Positions 34,025 through 43,326 are shown, numbered from the stretch's first letter. The stretch is DNA of 64,000 bases from Aquabacterium soli (GCF_003933735.1 NZ_RSED01000004.1:186001-250000), one strand, 5' to 3'. The notes: generated from the sequence alone by a model not told the origin. Numbers and translations are program-made.

Positions 34025-35545
34025 TTGACCAGCTTGAACGAACGATTGCGCGCCCTGTCGGCCCAGCAGATCCAGGGCATGCGCCGCGGGATCGAAAAAG
34101 AAAGCCTGCGCACCACGGCTGGCGGTGAGCTGGCCCTGACGCCCCATCCCCGTGCGCTGGGCTCGGCCCTCGCCAACCCGCACATCACGACCGACTTCAG
34201 CGAATCGCAGGTGGAACTGGTCACCGGCGTGCACGCCAACGTGCAGGATTGCCTGGACGAACTGACCCGGATCCACCAGTTCGTCTACCGCGCCATCGGT
34301 GATGAGCAACTGTGGGTCAGCAGCATGCCGTGCGATCTGCCGGATGACGCGCAGATCCCGATCGGGCAGTACGGCACCTCCAACGTCGGCCAGGCCAAGC
34401 GCGTCTACCGCATGGGGCTGGCCAACCGCTATGGCCCGCGCATGCAGACCATCTCGGGCATCCACTACAACTGGTCCATGCCGGGCTTGTCCAACGACGA
34501 CTACTTCGGCTTGATCCGCAACTTCCGGCGCCAGTCTTTCGTGCTGCTGCTGCTGTTCGGGGCATCGCCTGCCGTCACGTCCGATTTTGTCAAGGGCCAA
34601 CCGCACGGCTTGCAGCCCCTGGGCGAGCACACCCTGTACCTGCCGCATGCCACCTCGCTGCGCATGGGCAGACTGGGCTACCAGAGCGATGCGCAGAGTG
34701 CGCTGGCCGTGAGCTACAACAGCCTCAAGGGCTATGCCGCCTCGCTGCAGGACGCCCTGACACGCCCGTACCCGGCCTACGAGGCCATGGGCGTGCACGA
34801 CGCACAAGGCGGCTACAAACAGCTGTCGACATCGCTGCTTCAGATCGAGAACGAGTTCTACAGCACCATCCGCCCCAAACGGGTGATCTTCCCGGGCGAG
34901 CGCCCGCTGCATGCCCTGCGCGAGCGCGGCGTGGAGTACGTCGAGGTTCGCTGCATGGACCTCAACCCCTTCCTGCCCGTGGGCATCGACGCATCCACGG
35001 CGCGGATGCTGGACATCTTCCTGCTGCACTGCCTGCTGTCGGACAGTCCGCCAGACACGCCGCAGGAGATCGCGGCCCTGGCAGTCAACCAGCAACGCAC
35101 GGCGGCGAAAGGCCGCGAGCCCGGCCTACACCTCGAGCGCGACGGGCAACCCGTGCTGCTGATGGACTGGGCCCGGGAGGTGCTGAACGCCTGCGGCACG
35201 ATCGCGGACAGGCTGGACGCCGAACTGGGCGGCCATGAACACCGCACGGCCTGGCAGGCGGCCCTGGCCGCCCTGAACGATCCGTCAACCCTGCCCTCGG
35301 CTGCCGTGGTCGAAGCGATGTCGACCGATGCGGCCGATGGCGGGCACGCCCGCTTCGGCCTCCAACGGTCGGCCCAGGCGCGCGAAGCCCTGCTGGCGCT
35401 TGAGATGCCAGACGATGTGCAGCGTGGGTTCGAGCAGCAGGCGGCCCAATCGATGGACGAGCAGTCGGCCATCGAGTCCGCCGACGTGCTGGCGTTCGAG
35501 GCCTTCCGCCAGGATTACATGGCGGCGTCGCACCTGGTGGTGTGA
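34025..35545 (+). CDS. gshA: glutamate-cysteine ligase GshA
   Basis: The 506-aa enzyme joins glutamate and cysteine, the first step of glutathione synthesis. It matches the gammaproteobacterial-type family: RRGIEKESLRTT, TTDFSESQVELVTG, SSMPCDLPDD, ISGIHYNWSMPG, KLSTSLLQIENEFYS-like QLSTSLLQIENEFYS, and VEYVEVRCMDLNPF. Length is close to the 518 aa of E. coli GshA. The start is a TTG at 34025 with AGGAG eight bases upstream (34013-34017). An in-frame ATG at 33929 would add 32 residues unlike the family. No other glutathione gene is adjacent. Confidence 0.92.
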   Translation: MTSLNERLRALSAQQIQGMRRGIEKESLRTTAGGELALTPHPRALGSALANPHITTDFSESQVELVTGVHANVQDCLDELTRIHQFVYRAIGDEQLWVSSMPCDLPDDAQIPIGQYGTSNVGQAKRVYRMGLANRYGPRMQTISGIHYNWSMPGLSNDDYFGLIRNFRRQSFVLLLLFGASPAVTSDFVKGQPHGLQPLGEHTLYLPHATSLRMGRLGYQSDAQSALAVSYNSLKGYAASLQDALTRPYPAYEAMGVHDAQGGYKQLSTSLLQIENEFYSTIRPKRVIFPGERPLHALRERGVEYVEVRCMDLNPFLPVGIDASTARMLDIFLLHCLLSDSPPDTPQEIAALAVNQQRTAAKGREPGLHLERDGQPVLLMDWAREVLNACGTIADRLDAELGGHEHRTAWQAALAALNDPSTLPSAAVVEAMSTDAADGGHARFGLQRSAQAREALLALEMPDDVQRGFEQQAAQSMDEQSAIESADVLAFEAFRQDYMAASHLVV

Positions 35546-35550
35546 TGGCC

Positions 35551-35784
35551 TCAGCAGCGGCCTGAGCGGCGGCTGCGCGGCTGCGACTTGTCCAGCTCGG
35601 TCAACTGCTGCTTGAGCAGGATGAGCAGCGTGCGCGCATCGTCCACCGGGATGGACAGGCTGCTGGTGGGCTGCTCGTCGCGGGCTGACCTGGGCTGCAC
35701 CAGGATGTCGACACCGATCTCGATCAAGCCCCTGTCGTGCTTCACCGACTTCAGGCGCTGCAGTTCGATGTCATAGGTCTTCAT
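35551..35784 (-). CDS. 77-aa protein of unknown function downstream of eutC
   Basis: The product ([20 protein letters not shown]...) is a small soluble protein with a basic C-terminal tail ([12 protein letters not shown]). GGAG precedes the ATG at 35784. It overlaps the end of eutC by 14 bases, so it is probably translated from the eutBC transcript. I do not recognise the family. Confidence 0.65.
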   Translation of the reverse strand: MKTYDIELQRLKSVKHDRGLIEIGVDILVQPRSARDEQPTSSLSIPVDDARTLLILLKQQLTELDKSQPRSRRSGRC

Positions 35785-36715
35785 TCGTGGTCTCCGGCGG
35801 AAAGTCAATGCCGGATTGTCGGTCGGAATGAGGTTCGCACTCACCCGGCAGCACGGGCAGCAAGAAAGACGACGCGCCTCCACCCACCTGCGCCGCAGCG
35901 GGCACGGCCTCGTCCTTCAAGGCCACACCACTCAGCTCCAGCCGCCGGGCCTGCTCCATCAACCAGCACAGCTTGTCCGCGGCATCGGCCAGGCCCAGCC
36001 CCGCCGGCCGCACATTGGAGATGCAGTTGCGGCCGGCATCGCTCAAGCCCACGCGGGGCATCCAGGTCAGGTACAGGCCCATGCTGTCGGGCGAACTCAA
36101 GCCCGGCCGTTCGCCGATCATGATGACCACCAGACGCGCGCCCAGCAGTTCGCCGACCTCATCGGCCACGGCCACACGGCCTTGCTCCACCAGGGTCAAG
36201 GGGGCCAGGCGCCAGCCCCCGGCCTCAAGGCGGGGCAGGACGGCCTGCAGGAACGGTAGCGCATGGCTGCCAATGGCCAGGGCCGACAGCCCATCGGCCA
36301 CCACGAAGGCCACGTCATGCGGCCGGCCATCCCGCCCAGACTGGCGCTGCAGCAGGGCTTCGCGCGAGGCCGCATCCAGGCGGCGCCCCAGGTCGGGCCG
36401 CTGCAGGTAGGTGTCGCGGTCGGGTGCGGCGCTGTGCAGGCGCATACACCCCAGGCCCAGCGTCTGCAGGGCGGCCTGGAGGGCCTGGGCATCGAGGGCC
36501 AGGTGCACGGCATCGCGCGCCTGCGCATGCGCCAGTTGGAAGGCCAGCTGCGGCTGCGTGGGCTGGCTCACACCCGCCCGACCCAGCGCAATGCGCGCGC
36601 CGGTGAAGCGCCGCAGCAGTGTCCAGGGGTTGGACACGACACCCCCCGCATCCGATGCACCCACCGCAGGCTCGGCGGGCTCGGCAGGCTCGGCTTCAGG
36701 CAGGCAATCGCTCAT
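35771..36715 (-). CDS. eutC: ethanolamine ammonia-lyase small subunit EutC
   Basis: The 314-aa protein is the small subunit of the adenosylcobalamin-dependent ammonia-lyase that turns ethanolamine into acetaldehyde and ammonia. Motifs: [68 protein letters not shown], and [20 protein letters not shown]. The N-terminal 25 residues are Glu/Pro/Ala-rich. It starts 3 bases after eutB, a standard arrangement. No microcompartment shell genes are present. Confidence 0.94.
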   Translation of the reverse strand: MSDCLPEAEPAEPAEPAVGASDAGGVVSNPWTLLRRFTGARIALGRAGVSQPTQPQLAFQLAHAQARDAVHLALDAQALQAALQTLGLGCMRLHSAAPDRDTYLQRPDLGRRLDAASREALLQRQSGRDGRPHDVAFVVADGLSALAIGSHALPFLQAVLPRLEAGGWRLAPLTLVEQGRVAVADEVGELLGARLVVIMIGERPGLSSPDSMGLYLTWMPRVGLSDAGRNCISNVRPAGLGLADAADKLCWLMEQARRLELSGVALKDEAVPAAAQVGGGASSFLLPVLPGECEPHSDRQSGIDFPPETTNEDL

Positions 36716-36718
36716 CGC

Positions 36719-38116
36719 TCACACCCCGGCCAGCGCCGGCCTGAACAGCGGCGGCAGCCCGTCATGCAGCGCGAAGCCCTCGGCCCTGTGGCTGGCAATC
36801 TGTGCCTGCGCCAGCCAGGCTTCGAACTCCGGCGCAGGCCGCAGGCCCAGCACACGGCGCACATACAGCGCGTCGTGGAACGAGGTGGTCTGGTAGTTCA
36901 GCATGATGTCGTCGGCACCCGGCACGCCCATCACGAAGGTGCAGCCGGCCGTGCCCAGCAAGGTCAGCAGCGTGTCCATGTCGTTCTGGTCGGCTTCGGC
37001 GTGGTTGGTGTAGCAGACATCGCAGCCCATGGGCAAGCCCATCAGCTTGGCGCAGAAGTGATCTTCCAGGCCCGCGCGGATGATCTGCTTGCCGTCGTAC
37101 AGGTACTCCGGCCCGATGAAGCCCACCACCGAGTTCACCAGCAGCGGCTTGAAGGCGCGGGCCACGGCGTAGGCGCGCGCCTCGCAGGTCTGCTGGTCGA
37201 CGCCGTGGTGGCCATTGGCCGACAGCGCGCTGCCCTGCCCTGTCTCGAAATACATCACGTTGCCGCCCACCGTGCCGCGCTGGAGCGACAGCGCTGCCTC
37301 GCGCGCTTCGGCCAGCAGCGCCAGGCTGATGCCGAAGCTCTGGTTGGTGGCCTCGGTGCCGCCGATGGACTGGAACACCAGGTCGATCGGGGCGCCACGC
37401 TCGATGGCCGCCAGCGTGTTGGTCACGTGGGTGAGCACGCACGATTGCGTGGGGATGGCGTAGCGCTCGATCACCTCGGCCAGCATGCCCACCAGCCGGA
37501 TCACCTGCGGCACGTTGTCCGTGGCCGGGTTGATGCCGATCACGGCGTCGCCACTGCCGTAGAGCAGCCCGTCGAGCAGGCTGGCGGCGATGCCGCTGGC
37601 GTCGTCGGTCGGGTGGTTGGGCTGCAGGCGCGTCGACAAGCGACCCGGCAGGCCGATGGTGTTGCGAAAGGCCGACCGCACCTCGCACTTGCGGGCCACC
37701 AGGATCAGGTCCTGATGCCGCATCAGCTTGCTCACCGCAGCGGCCATCTCGGGCGTGATGCCCGGTGCCACGGCGGTCAGCCTGGTCGCGTCGGTGTCGT
37801 CGGCCAGCAGCCAGTTGCGGAAATCGCCCACGGTGAGGTGCGCGATCGGCGCGAAGGCCTGGGCATCGTGCGTGTCGATGATCAGGCGCGTGACCTCGTC
37901 CTCTTCGTAGGGGATCAGGGCCTCGTTCAAGAACGTGCGCAGCGGCAGCTCGGCCAGGGCCATCTGCGCCACCACGCGCTCCTGTGCCGTGTGCGCCGCA
38001 AGGCCGGCCAGTGCGTCACCCGAGCGCGCGGGCGTGGCCTTGGCCATCAGGTCCTTCAGGTCGCGAAAGCTGTGCGTGTGCACGCCGGCGCGGTGGGTGT
38101 ATGCGGGCTGGGTCAT
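36719..38116 (-). CDS. eutB: ethanolamine ammonia-lyase large subunit EutB
   Basis: The 465-aa catalytic subunit begins MTQPAYTHRAGVHTHSFRDL. Recognisable stretches include LSTRLQPNHPTDDASGIAAS, GDAVIGINPATDNV, FQSIGGTEATNQSFGI, MYFETGQGSALSANGHHGVD, and VVGFIGPEYLYDGKQIIRAG, which surround the cobalamin and substrate site. The start at 38116 was chosen because upstream residues to 38239 do not resemble the family. With EutC it forms a minimal catabolic unit. No eutR, permease or aldehyde dehydrogenase is adjacent. Confidence 0.94.
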   Translation of the reverse strand: MTQPAYTHRAGVHTHSFRDLKDLMAKATPARSGDALAGLAAHTAQERVVAQMALAELPLRTFLNEALIPYEEDEVTRLIIDTHDAQAFAPIAHLTVGDFRNWLLADDTDATRLTAVAPGITPEMAAAVSKLMRHQDLILVARKCEVRSAFRNTIGLPGRLSTRLQPNHPTDDASGIAASLLDGLLYGSGDAVIGINPATDNVPQVIRLVGMLAEVIERYAIPTQSCVLTHVTNTLAAIERGAPIDLVFQSIGGTEATNQSFGISLALLAEAREAALSLQRGTVGGNVMYFETGQGSALSANGHHGVDQQTCEARAYAVARAFKPLLVNSVVGFIGPEYLYDGKQIIRAGLEDHFCAKLMGLPMGCDVCYTNHAEADQNDMDTLLTLLGTAGCTFVMGVPGADDIMLNYQTTSFHDALYVRRVLGLRPAPEFEAWLAQAQIASHRAEGFALHDGLPPLFRPALAGV

Positions 38117-38270
38117 GGGCGGTCGAGCGGGCACCTCATCAGATTCGGCCAGGCAGCAGAGAAAACGTCCCCAGCCTGCCACTGACTTGCGGCGCCTGCA
38201 AGCAATGAGGATGCCCGGGCCGCGGGCAAGGCTTCGCACTCAGCGCACCACTCACCCAACCAGCCCGGGC

Positions 38271-39671
38271 TCAGCCCTCGTCTACATCGTCTGCTGGGGG
38301 CGCCTGTCCGCCACCGCGCAACTGCGCCAGACGCTCGCCGATCCTGATCTCCAGCCCACGCGGCACCGGCTTGTAGAAGGCCTGCGGCTGCATGCCGTCC
38401 GGAAAGTACTGCTCGCCCTTGGCCACCGCGCCAGGCTCGTCATGCGCATAGCGGTAGTTGGCGCCGTGGCCCAGCTCCTTCATCAGCTTGGTGGGTGCAT
38501 TGCGCAGGTGCATGGGCACCGGGCGGCTCTGGTCCTTGGCCACCCAGGCGCGCGCGGCCTTGTAGGCCACGTAGGCTGCATTGCTCTTGGGCGCCATGGC
38601 CAGGTAGATCACGCACTGGGCCAGCGTCAGCTCGCCCTCGGGGCTGCCCAGGCGCTCGTAGGTGTCAGCGGCATCGAGCGCCATGCGCAGAGCACGAGGG
38701 TCGGCCAGGCCGATGTCTTCGCTGGCCATGCGCACCAGGCGCCGCACGATGTAGCGCGGGTCCACGCCGCCATCGAGCATGCGCACGAACCAGTACAGGG
38801 CTGCATCCGGATCCGAGCCGCGCACGGATTTGTGCAGGGCCGAGATGGTGTCGTAGAACTGGTCGCCGCCCTTGTCGTAGCGGCGCAGCTGCTCGCCCAG
38901 CGAACGCTCCAGCGCGGTCTCGTCGATCTCGGCCGTGCCGCGCAGCAGCCCGGCCAGCGTCTCGTAGGTGTTGAGCAGGCGTCGCGCATCGCCATCGGCA
39001 TAGGCGATCAGGCGTTCGGCCGCGGCCTTCGTGAGCGCAGGGCCTTGCAGTGCGGCCTGTCCGCGCTGCAGCAACTCGCGCATGGCGGCCTCGTCCATCG
39101 AGCGCAGCACGTGCACGGTGGCCCGCGACAGCAGTGCCGCATTCACCTCGAACGACGGGTTCTCAGTGGTGGCGCCGATGAAGGTGAACAGGCCCGATTC
39201 CACGTGCGGCAGGAAGGCATCCTGCTGGCCCTTGTTGAAGCGGTGCACCTCGTCGACGAACACGATGGTTCGGCGGCCACGCTGCTGTGCCATCTGCGCC
39301 AGATCCACCGCCTCGCGGATGTCCTTCACGCCGCCCAGCACCGCCGAGATGGTGACAAACTCGGCATCCACCGCGCCGGCCATCAGCCGCGCCAGCGTGG
39401 TCTTGCCCACGCCAGGCGGCCCCCACAGGATCATGGAATGCGGCTGGCCGGAACCGAAGGCCACGCGCAAGGACTGGCCTGCCCCGAGCAGATGCTCCTG
39501 CCCGACGACCTCGTCCAGCGTCTGCGGCCTCAGGCGCTCGGCCAGCGGTGCATGGGCGGCCGGGGCCTTGCGGCTGGCGCGTTTGGGCAAATCGCCCGCG
39601 TTGCCGGCATGGCGGGGTGCGCCCCCCTCGTCACCTGGGGGATCCAGGGGCAAATCTAGGCTTTCCTGCAT
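38271..39671 (-). CDS. rarA: replication-associated recombination protein RarA
   Basis: The 466-aa AAA+ ATPase (MgsA/RarA) acts at stalled forks. Walker A is GPPGVGKTTLARL, Walker B is TIVFVDEVHRFNKGQQDAFL, sensor I is FIGATTENPSFEVNAALLSR, and the C-terminal tetramerisation domain contains GSDPDAALYWFVRMLDGG. In many proteobacteria the order is ftsK-lolA-rarA on one strand. Here lolA is 2.8 kb upstream on the same strand, and a DEAD-box helicase and a microprotein on the opposite strand intervene. Confidence 0.94.
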   Translation of the reverse strand: MQESLDLPLDPPGDEGGAPRHAGNAGDLPKRASRKAPAAHAPLAERLRPQTLDEVVGQEHLLGAGQSLRVAFGSGQPHSMILWGPPGVGKTTLARLMAGAVDAEFVTISAVLGGVKDIREAVDLAQMAQQRGRRTIVFVDEVHRFNKGQQDAFLPHVESGLFTFIGATTENPSFEVNAALLSRATVHVLRSMDEAAMRELLQRGQAALQGPALTKAAAERLIAYADGDARRLLNTYETLAGLLRGTAEIDETALERSLGEQLRRYDKGGDQFYDTISALHKSVRGSDPDAALYWFVRMLDGGVDPRYIVRRLVRMASEDIGLADPRALRMALDAADTYERLGSPEGELTLAQCVIYLAMAPKSNAAYVAYKAARAWVAKDQSRPVPMHLRNAPTKLMKELGHGANYRYAHDEPGAVAKGEQYFPDGMQPQAFYKPVPRGLEIRIGERLAQLRGGGQAPPADDVDEG

Positions 39672-39820
39672 ACCCTCATTGTCGCAGCCCTCTCATGCCC
39701 CCAGACAAACCCTTGGATACCCCCCGCCCGCCGTCCAGTTCATCACGTTTACCCCCTATTGCACACGATTTGATCGGCGCATGCTGAACGCTTCTTCCAC
39801 CCCTGCACAGAGGTTTCGTC

Positions 39821-39928
39821 ATGCTGACCATTGGTATCCTTTGCCTTGTCGCCGTGCCCGCTCTGCTGTTCCTTGGCGTTCGCGGCCTCCGCACAGCCAA
39901 CGATGTGTCGATGAAGCGGTCTGAATGA
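39821..39928 (+). CDS. 35-aa single-pass membrane microprotein
   Basis: The short frame encodes a 35-residue peptide beginning MLTIGILCLVAVPALLFLGV followed by RGLRTANDVSMKRSE: one hydrophobic helix and a basic tail. AGAGG lies seven bases before the ATG, and a perfect 8-bp hairpin (39933-39951) follows the stop. This pattern of Shine-Dalgarno, membrane helix and hairpin supports a real small gene. Function is unknown. Confidence 0.55.
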   Translation: MLTIGILCLVAVPALLFLGVRGLRTANDVSMKRSE

Positions 39929-39932
39929 ATGA

Positions 39933-39951
39933 GCGAGGGGCCGCCCCTCGC
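39933..39951 (+). terminator. hairpin after the microprotein
   Basis: GCGAGGGG and CCCCTCGC form a perfect stem around CCG five bases after the stop; there is no T-run. Confidence 0.45.
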
Positions 39952-39980
39952 CTCCCAAAGGGCTGTGAACCCTGAGGGGG

Positions 39981-40009
39981 TGGACAACTCCGTGAAAACC
40001 CGCCATAAT
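39981..40009 (+). promoter_or_regulatory. sigma-70 promoter of the DEAD-box helicase gene
   Basis: TGGACA (39981-39986) and CATAAT (40004-40009) are separated by exactly 17 bases, each one mismatch from consensus. The predicted start near 40016 leaves a leader of about 310 bases. Confidence 0.65.
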
Positions 40010-40015
40010 GGCGTT

Positions 40016-40328
40016 CTTCGCTTGTTATGAAGCGGATGCAAGTTCATCCCCTCTGACCTTTTTCAAGCCGGGTTGCACCGTCGGGTGCCAACCAACTAAC
40101 GTGTCTTGAGTTCCGGTTGGCGGCGATGCCGTCGCTCTAACCGACTCACCGTGGCCCCTCAGCGCCGAGCGCGCCTGTCACGAAGTACGGACACGATCCC
40201 ACAGCGACTTTACCTGGGCCTTGTGCTGGCAACGAGCCACACCGGGCTCTGCGGCTTTGGCCTTTTCGCGATGCCCACCGAGGCGTCGACAGGCCTGCGC
40301 CGCGCTTTGCCTTGGCTTGAAAGAATCC
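40016..40328 (+). promoter_or_regulatory. long structured 5' leader of the DEAD-box helicase mRNA
   Basis: No gene is seen here. Two hairpins are evident: GGTTGCACC with GGTGCCAACC (40071-40093, one bulge) and CGGTT...AACCG enclosing GGCGGC-GAT-GCCGTC (40114-40143). Long structured leaders are common on cold-shock and RNA-helicase mRNAs and can mediate autoregulation. Confidence 0.45.
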
Positions 40329-42419
40329 ATGAACAACGATCACGACAACATCGACAACACCACGCCGGCGCCCGACGCTGCGCCCGTCATCGACGAGCAC
40401 ACCGCATCGCAGCTCGACGCCCTGAGCCGCCGCCTGGAAGCTGAAGCCCGTGCCGATGCCGCCTTCGACGGCGACGACCAGCTGGACGACGAAGAAGCAG
40501 CGCCCGCAGTCATTGATGACGGCGGCGCCCGCTTCGCCGACCTGGGCCTGAGCCCCATGCTGGTCCAGGCCCTGACCGACTCCGGCTACACCAGCCCCAC
40601 CGACGTGCAAGTGCGCGCCATCCCGGCCGCCCTGGAAGGCAAGGACCTGCGCGTCGCCTCCAACACCGGCAGCGGCAAGACCGCCGCTTTCATGTTGCCC
40701 GCCCTGGAGCGCATCGTCGCTGCCCGTGGCGACAGCAACCGCCGCGAAAAGGGCAAGGTGCATGGTCCCCGCGTGCTGGTGCTGGCCCCGACCCGTGAGC
40801 TGGCCCTGCAAGTGGCCAAGGCTGCATCCACCTATGGCCGCCACATGCAAGGCCTGCGCGTGGCCACCGTGGTGGGCGGCGTGCCTTACGGCTACCAGCT
40901 CAAGGCCCTGCGCGGCCCGCTGGATGTGCTGATCGCCACCCCCGGCCGCCTGCTGGACCACCTCAACAGCGGCGCTGCCGTGCTGAGCAACCTTGAAACG
41001 CTGGTGCTCGACGAAGCCGACCGCATGCTGGACATGGGCTTCATCGAAGACATCGAGACCATCGCCCAGCACACCCCCGAGAACCGCCAGACGCTGATGT
41101 TCAGCGCCACCTTCGCGGGCCACGTGGGCAAGCTGGCCGAGCGCCTGACGCGCAACGCGCTGAACATCGAAGTGGCATCGCACACCGACAGCCACGACAA
41201 CATCGAGCAGCGCCTGCACCTGGCCGACACGCTGGCCCACAAGAACGACCTGCTGGACCACCTGCTGACCACGAAGGAAGTGGACCAGGCCGTGGTGTTC
41301 ACCAGCACCCAGCGCGACGCCGACATCCTGGCCGACCGCCTGGCCGACATGGGCCACGCCGTGGCCGCGCTGCACGGCGGCATGCCGCAAGGCCGCCGCA
41401 ACCGCGTGCTGCAAGGTCTGCGCATGGGCGAGCTGCGCGTGCTGGTGGCCACCGACGTGGCCGCCCGCGGCATCGACGTGCCCACGATCACCCACGTGAT
41501 CAACTACGGCATGCCCATGAAGCCGGAAGACTACGTTCACCGCATCGGCCGCACGGGCCGTGCCGGTCGCAGTGGCCTGGCCGTGACGCTGGCCGAGCGC
41601 CGCGACATCCCGATGGTGCGCCGCATCGAGCGCTTCACCACGCAACGCATCCCTGAAGCCGTGATCGCGGGCCTGGAGCCCAAGACCAAGATGCAGGCCG
41701 ATCATCGCGGCGCGCCCCCGCGCGGCGGCAAGAAGCCCATGCCCGGTCAACGCCACCGCGATGACCGCGGCTTCGGCGGCGCTCCGCGCGGCGGCTATGG
41801 TGACCGTGGCGGCTTCGGCGGCGGCAACGACCGTGGTTTCCAGGACCGCGGTGAGCGCGGCTTCCAGGACCGTGGCGACCGCGGTGGTTTCGGTGGCGGC
41901 CCGCGTGCCGGTGGTTTCGGCAAGCCCGACCACCATGACCCACGCTTCCGCCCCGGCGAAGGTGGTGATCGTCCGCAAGGCGAGCGCTCCTTTGGTGACC
42001 GTCCTTTCGGCGACCGCCCGCAGCGTGACAACCGCGAAGCCCGTCCGTTCGGCGACAAGCCCTTCGGTGACCGCAAGCCCTTCGGCGACAAGCCGTTTGG
42101 CGGCAAGCCGGCAGGTGCCGGCAAGCCCTACGCCGGCAAGTCCTTCAGCGGCGACCGCAAGCCCTTCGGCGACAAGCCGTTTGGCGGCAAGCCGGCAGGT
42201 GCCGGCAAGCCCTACGCCGGCAAGTCCTTCAGCGGCGACCGCAAGCCCTTCGGCGACAAGCCGTTTGGCGGCAAGCCGGCAGGTGCCGGCAAGCCCTACG
42301 CCGGCAAGTCCTTCAGCGGCGACCGCAAGCCCTTCGGCGACAAGCCCGGCTTCAAGTCGGGTGGCCCGAAGCCCGGCTTCGGCGGCAAGCGCCCCGGCTT
42401 CGGCAAGCGCGAAGGCTGA
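40329..42419 (+). CDS. DEAD-box ATP-dependent RNA helicase with Gly-rich repeat tail
   Basis: The 696-aa helicase has an acidic N-terminus (about 1-65), the RecA-like core and a long basic tail. Motifs: Q-motif region FADLGLSPMLVQALTDSGYT, motif I SNTGSGKT, Ia APTRELALQ, II DEAD in VLDEADRMLDMGF, III SAT, and VI HRIGRTGRAGR. It resembles RhlE-type helicases that remodel structured RNA in ribosome assembly and cold adaptation. The tail (about 460-696) is rich in Gly, Arg, Phe and Lys-Pro-Phe-Gly, and includes three perfect 28-residue repeats (DNA 42075-42326). The ATG at 40329 was preferred over the longer frame. Confidence 0.93.
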   Translation: MNNDHDNIDNTTPAPDAAPVIDEHTASQLDALSRRLEAEARADAAFDGDDQLDDEEAAPAVIDDGGARFADLGLSPMLVQALTDSGYTSPTDVQVRAIPAALEGKDLRVASNTGSGKTAAFMLPALERIVAARGDSNRREKGKVHGPRVLVLAPTRELALQVAKAASTYGRHMQGLRVATVVGGVPYGYQLKALRGPLDVLIATPGRLLDHLNSGAAVLSNLETLVLDEADRMLDMGFIEDIETIAQHTPENRQTLMFSATFAGHVGKLAERLTRNALNIEVASHTDSHDNIEQRLHLADTLAHKNDLLDHLLTTKEVDQAVVFTSTQRDADILADRLADMGHAVAALHGGMPQGRRNRVLQGLRMGELRVLVATDVAARGIDVPTITHVINYGMPMKPEDYVHRIGRTGRAGRSGLAVTLAERRDIPMVRRIERFTTQRIPEAVIAGLEPKTKMQADHRGAPPRGGKKPMPGQRHRDDRGFGGAPRGGYGDRGGFGGGNDRGFQDRGERGFQDRGDRGGFGGGPRAGGFGKPDHHDPRFRPGEGGDRPQGERSFGDRPFGDRPQRDNREARPFGDKPFGDRKPFGDKPFGGKPAGAGKPYAGKSFSGDRKPFGDKPFGGKPAGAGKPYAGKSFSGDRKPFGDKPFGGKPAGAGKPYAGKSFSGDRKPFGDKPGFKSGGPKPGFGGKRPGFGKREG
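42075..42326 (+). repeat. three perfect 84-bp tandem repeats inside the helicase gene
   Basis: Copies at 42075-42158, 42159-42242 and 42243-42326 are identical at DNA level, and a fourth begins for 18 bases. Each adds 28 residues starting KPFGDKPFGGKPAGAGKPYA. Frame is preserved, so copy number can change without breaking the protein. Confidence 0.95.
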
Positions 42420-42436
42420 TTGATCGCCTGATGGTT

Positions 42437-42472
42437 CAGGCGCCGGGCCGGGAGCAACCCGGCTGGCGCCTG
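42437..42472. terminator. strong bidirectional hairpin between helicase and lolA
   Basis: CAGGCGCC pairs with GGCGCCTG and an inner CCGGG with CCCGG. It lies between the convergent stops of the helicase and lolA. A T-run is lacking on both sides. Confidence 0.6.
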
Positions 42473-42500
42473 CTTCAAGCCAGCCCGCAGTCCGAGCGAC

Positions 42501-43217
42501 TCAAGGCTGCTTGAGCACATCCGCCCCTGCCGGGGGCGTGAACTGAAAGCGCGAAGGGGGCAAGGCCGCCTTCGTGTCGAAACGGGTGAAGTCCAGTCGC
42601 GACTTCTGCCCGAAGCTGTCGAGCACTTCCAGGGCCACCAAGGTGCCCCCTGTGAAGCCGACACGCACCGATTGGAACTGCCCCTCCTTGACGCGGGGCA
42701 AGGCTTCGGCCCATTCGATCAAACCTGCCGCCTGCGTTGTCGCCGGGGTCGCGGACGCCGCACCCTGTGATCCCGTGGGTGGCACGGCTTTGAGCACGAA
42801 ATCCTTTTCCAGAGACGATCCTGACAGCAGGGCCGCCGGCGTGGCGCCCAGGGCCTGGCTCATGGGCCGCTCCGTCACCTGGTTCAGGTCGGCGTCGTAC
42901 AGCCACACCTTCTGGCCATCGCCCACGATCAACTGCTCCATGGGCTTGTCGTAAGCAAAGCGGAAACGGTTGGGACGCTGGAATTCGAGCGTGCCGGTCG
43001 AGGTACGCGCCTTCTTGCCATCGGGCGAGGTGACCGTCTGCTTGAAGCTGGCCTGGCCGCTCTGCACGTCTTTCACGAAGGCACGCAAGGAGGCCACGGC
43101 ATCGGCCTGCGCGGGTGAAGCCCACAAGGCAGACATGCAAGCGGCCAGCAAGGCCGCTCGTGGCAAGGTGGACAGCGTCGTCGTGACGGCGGGAACGGTG
43201 TGCCTGGACTGCGTCAT
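42501..43217 (-). CDS. lolA: outer-membrane lipoprotein carrier protein LolA
   Basis: The 238-aa periplasmic chaperone carries lipoproteins from LolCDE to the outer membrane. A signal peptide ends near SPAQA-DAVAS (about residue 38). The mature protein shows LolA features: LRAFVKDVQSGQASFKQTVT, RPNRFRFAYDKPMEQLIVGD, GQKVWLYDADLNQVTERP, and FTPPAGADVL at the C-terminus. It lies downstream of ftsK on the same strand, as in many proteobacteria, but a PEP-CTERM gene is inserted between them. Confidence 0.92.
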   Translation of the reverse strand: MTQSRHTVPAVTTTLSTLPRAALLAACMSALWASPAQADAVASLRAFVKDVQSGQASFKQTVTSPDGKKARTSTGTLEFQRPNRFRFAYDKPMEQLIVGDGQKVWLYDADLNQVTERPMSQALGATPAALLSGSSLEKDFVLKAVPPTGSQGAASATPATTQAAGLIEWAEALPRVKEGQFQSVRVGFTGGTLVALEVLDSFGQKSRLDFTRFDTKAALPPSRFQFTPPAGADVLKQP

Positions 43218-43326
43218 CGGATCAGGGTCTCCTGAGGGAATGGAGATCCGATTGTTCCATGGGTTCCCGGGCCCGCTGGCGGCTCAGGGCTGCATGACCC
43301 TGCCGCCTTGTCATGGCCCCGCCGCG

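Noticed and set aside
42075-42326. Possible CRISPR-like array
   Set aside because: Repeats are directly abutting, 84 bp long and in frame within a helicase gene, with no spacers.
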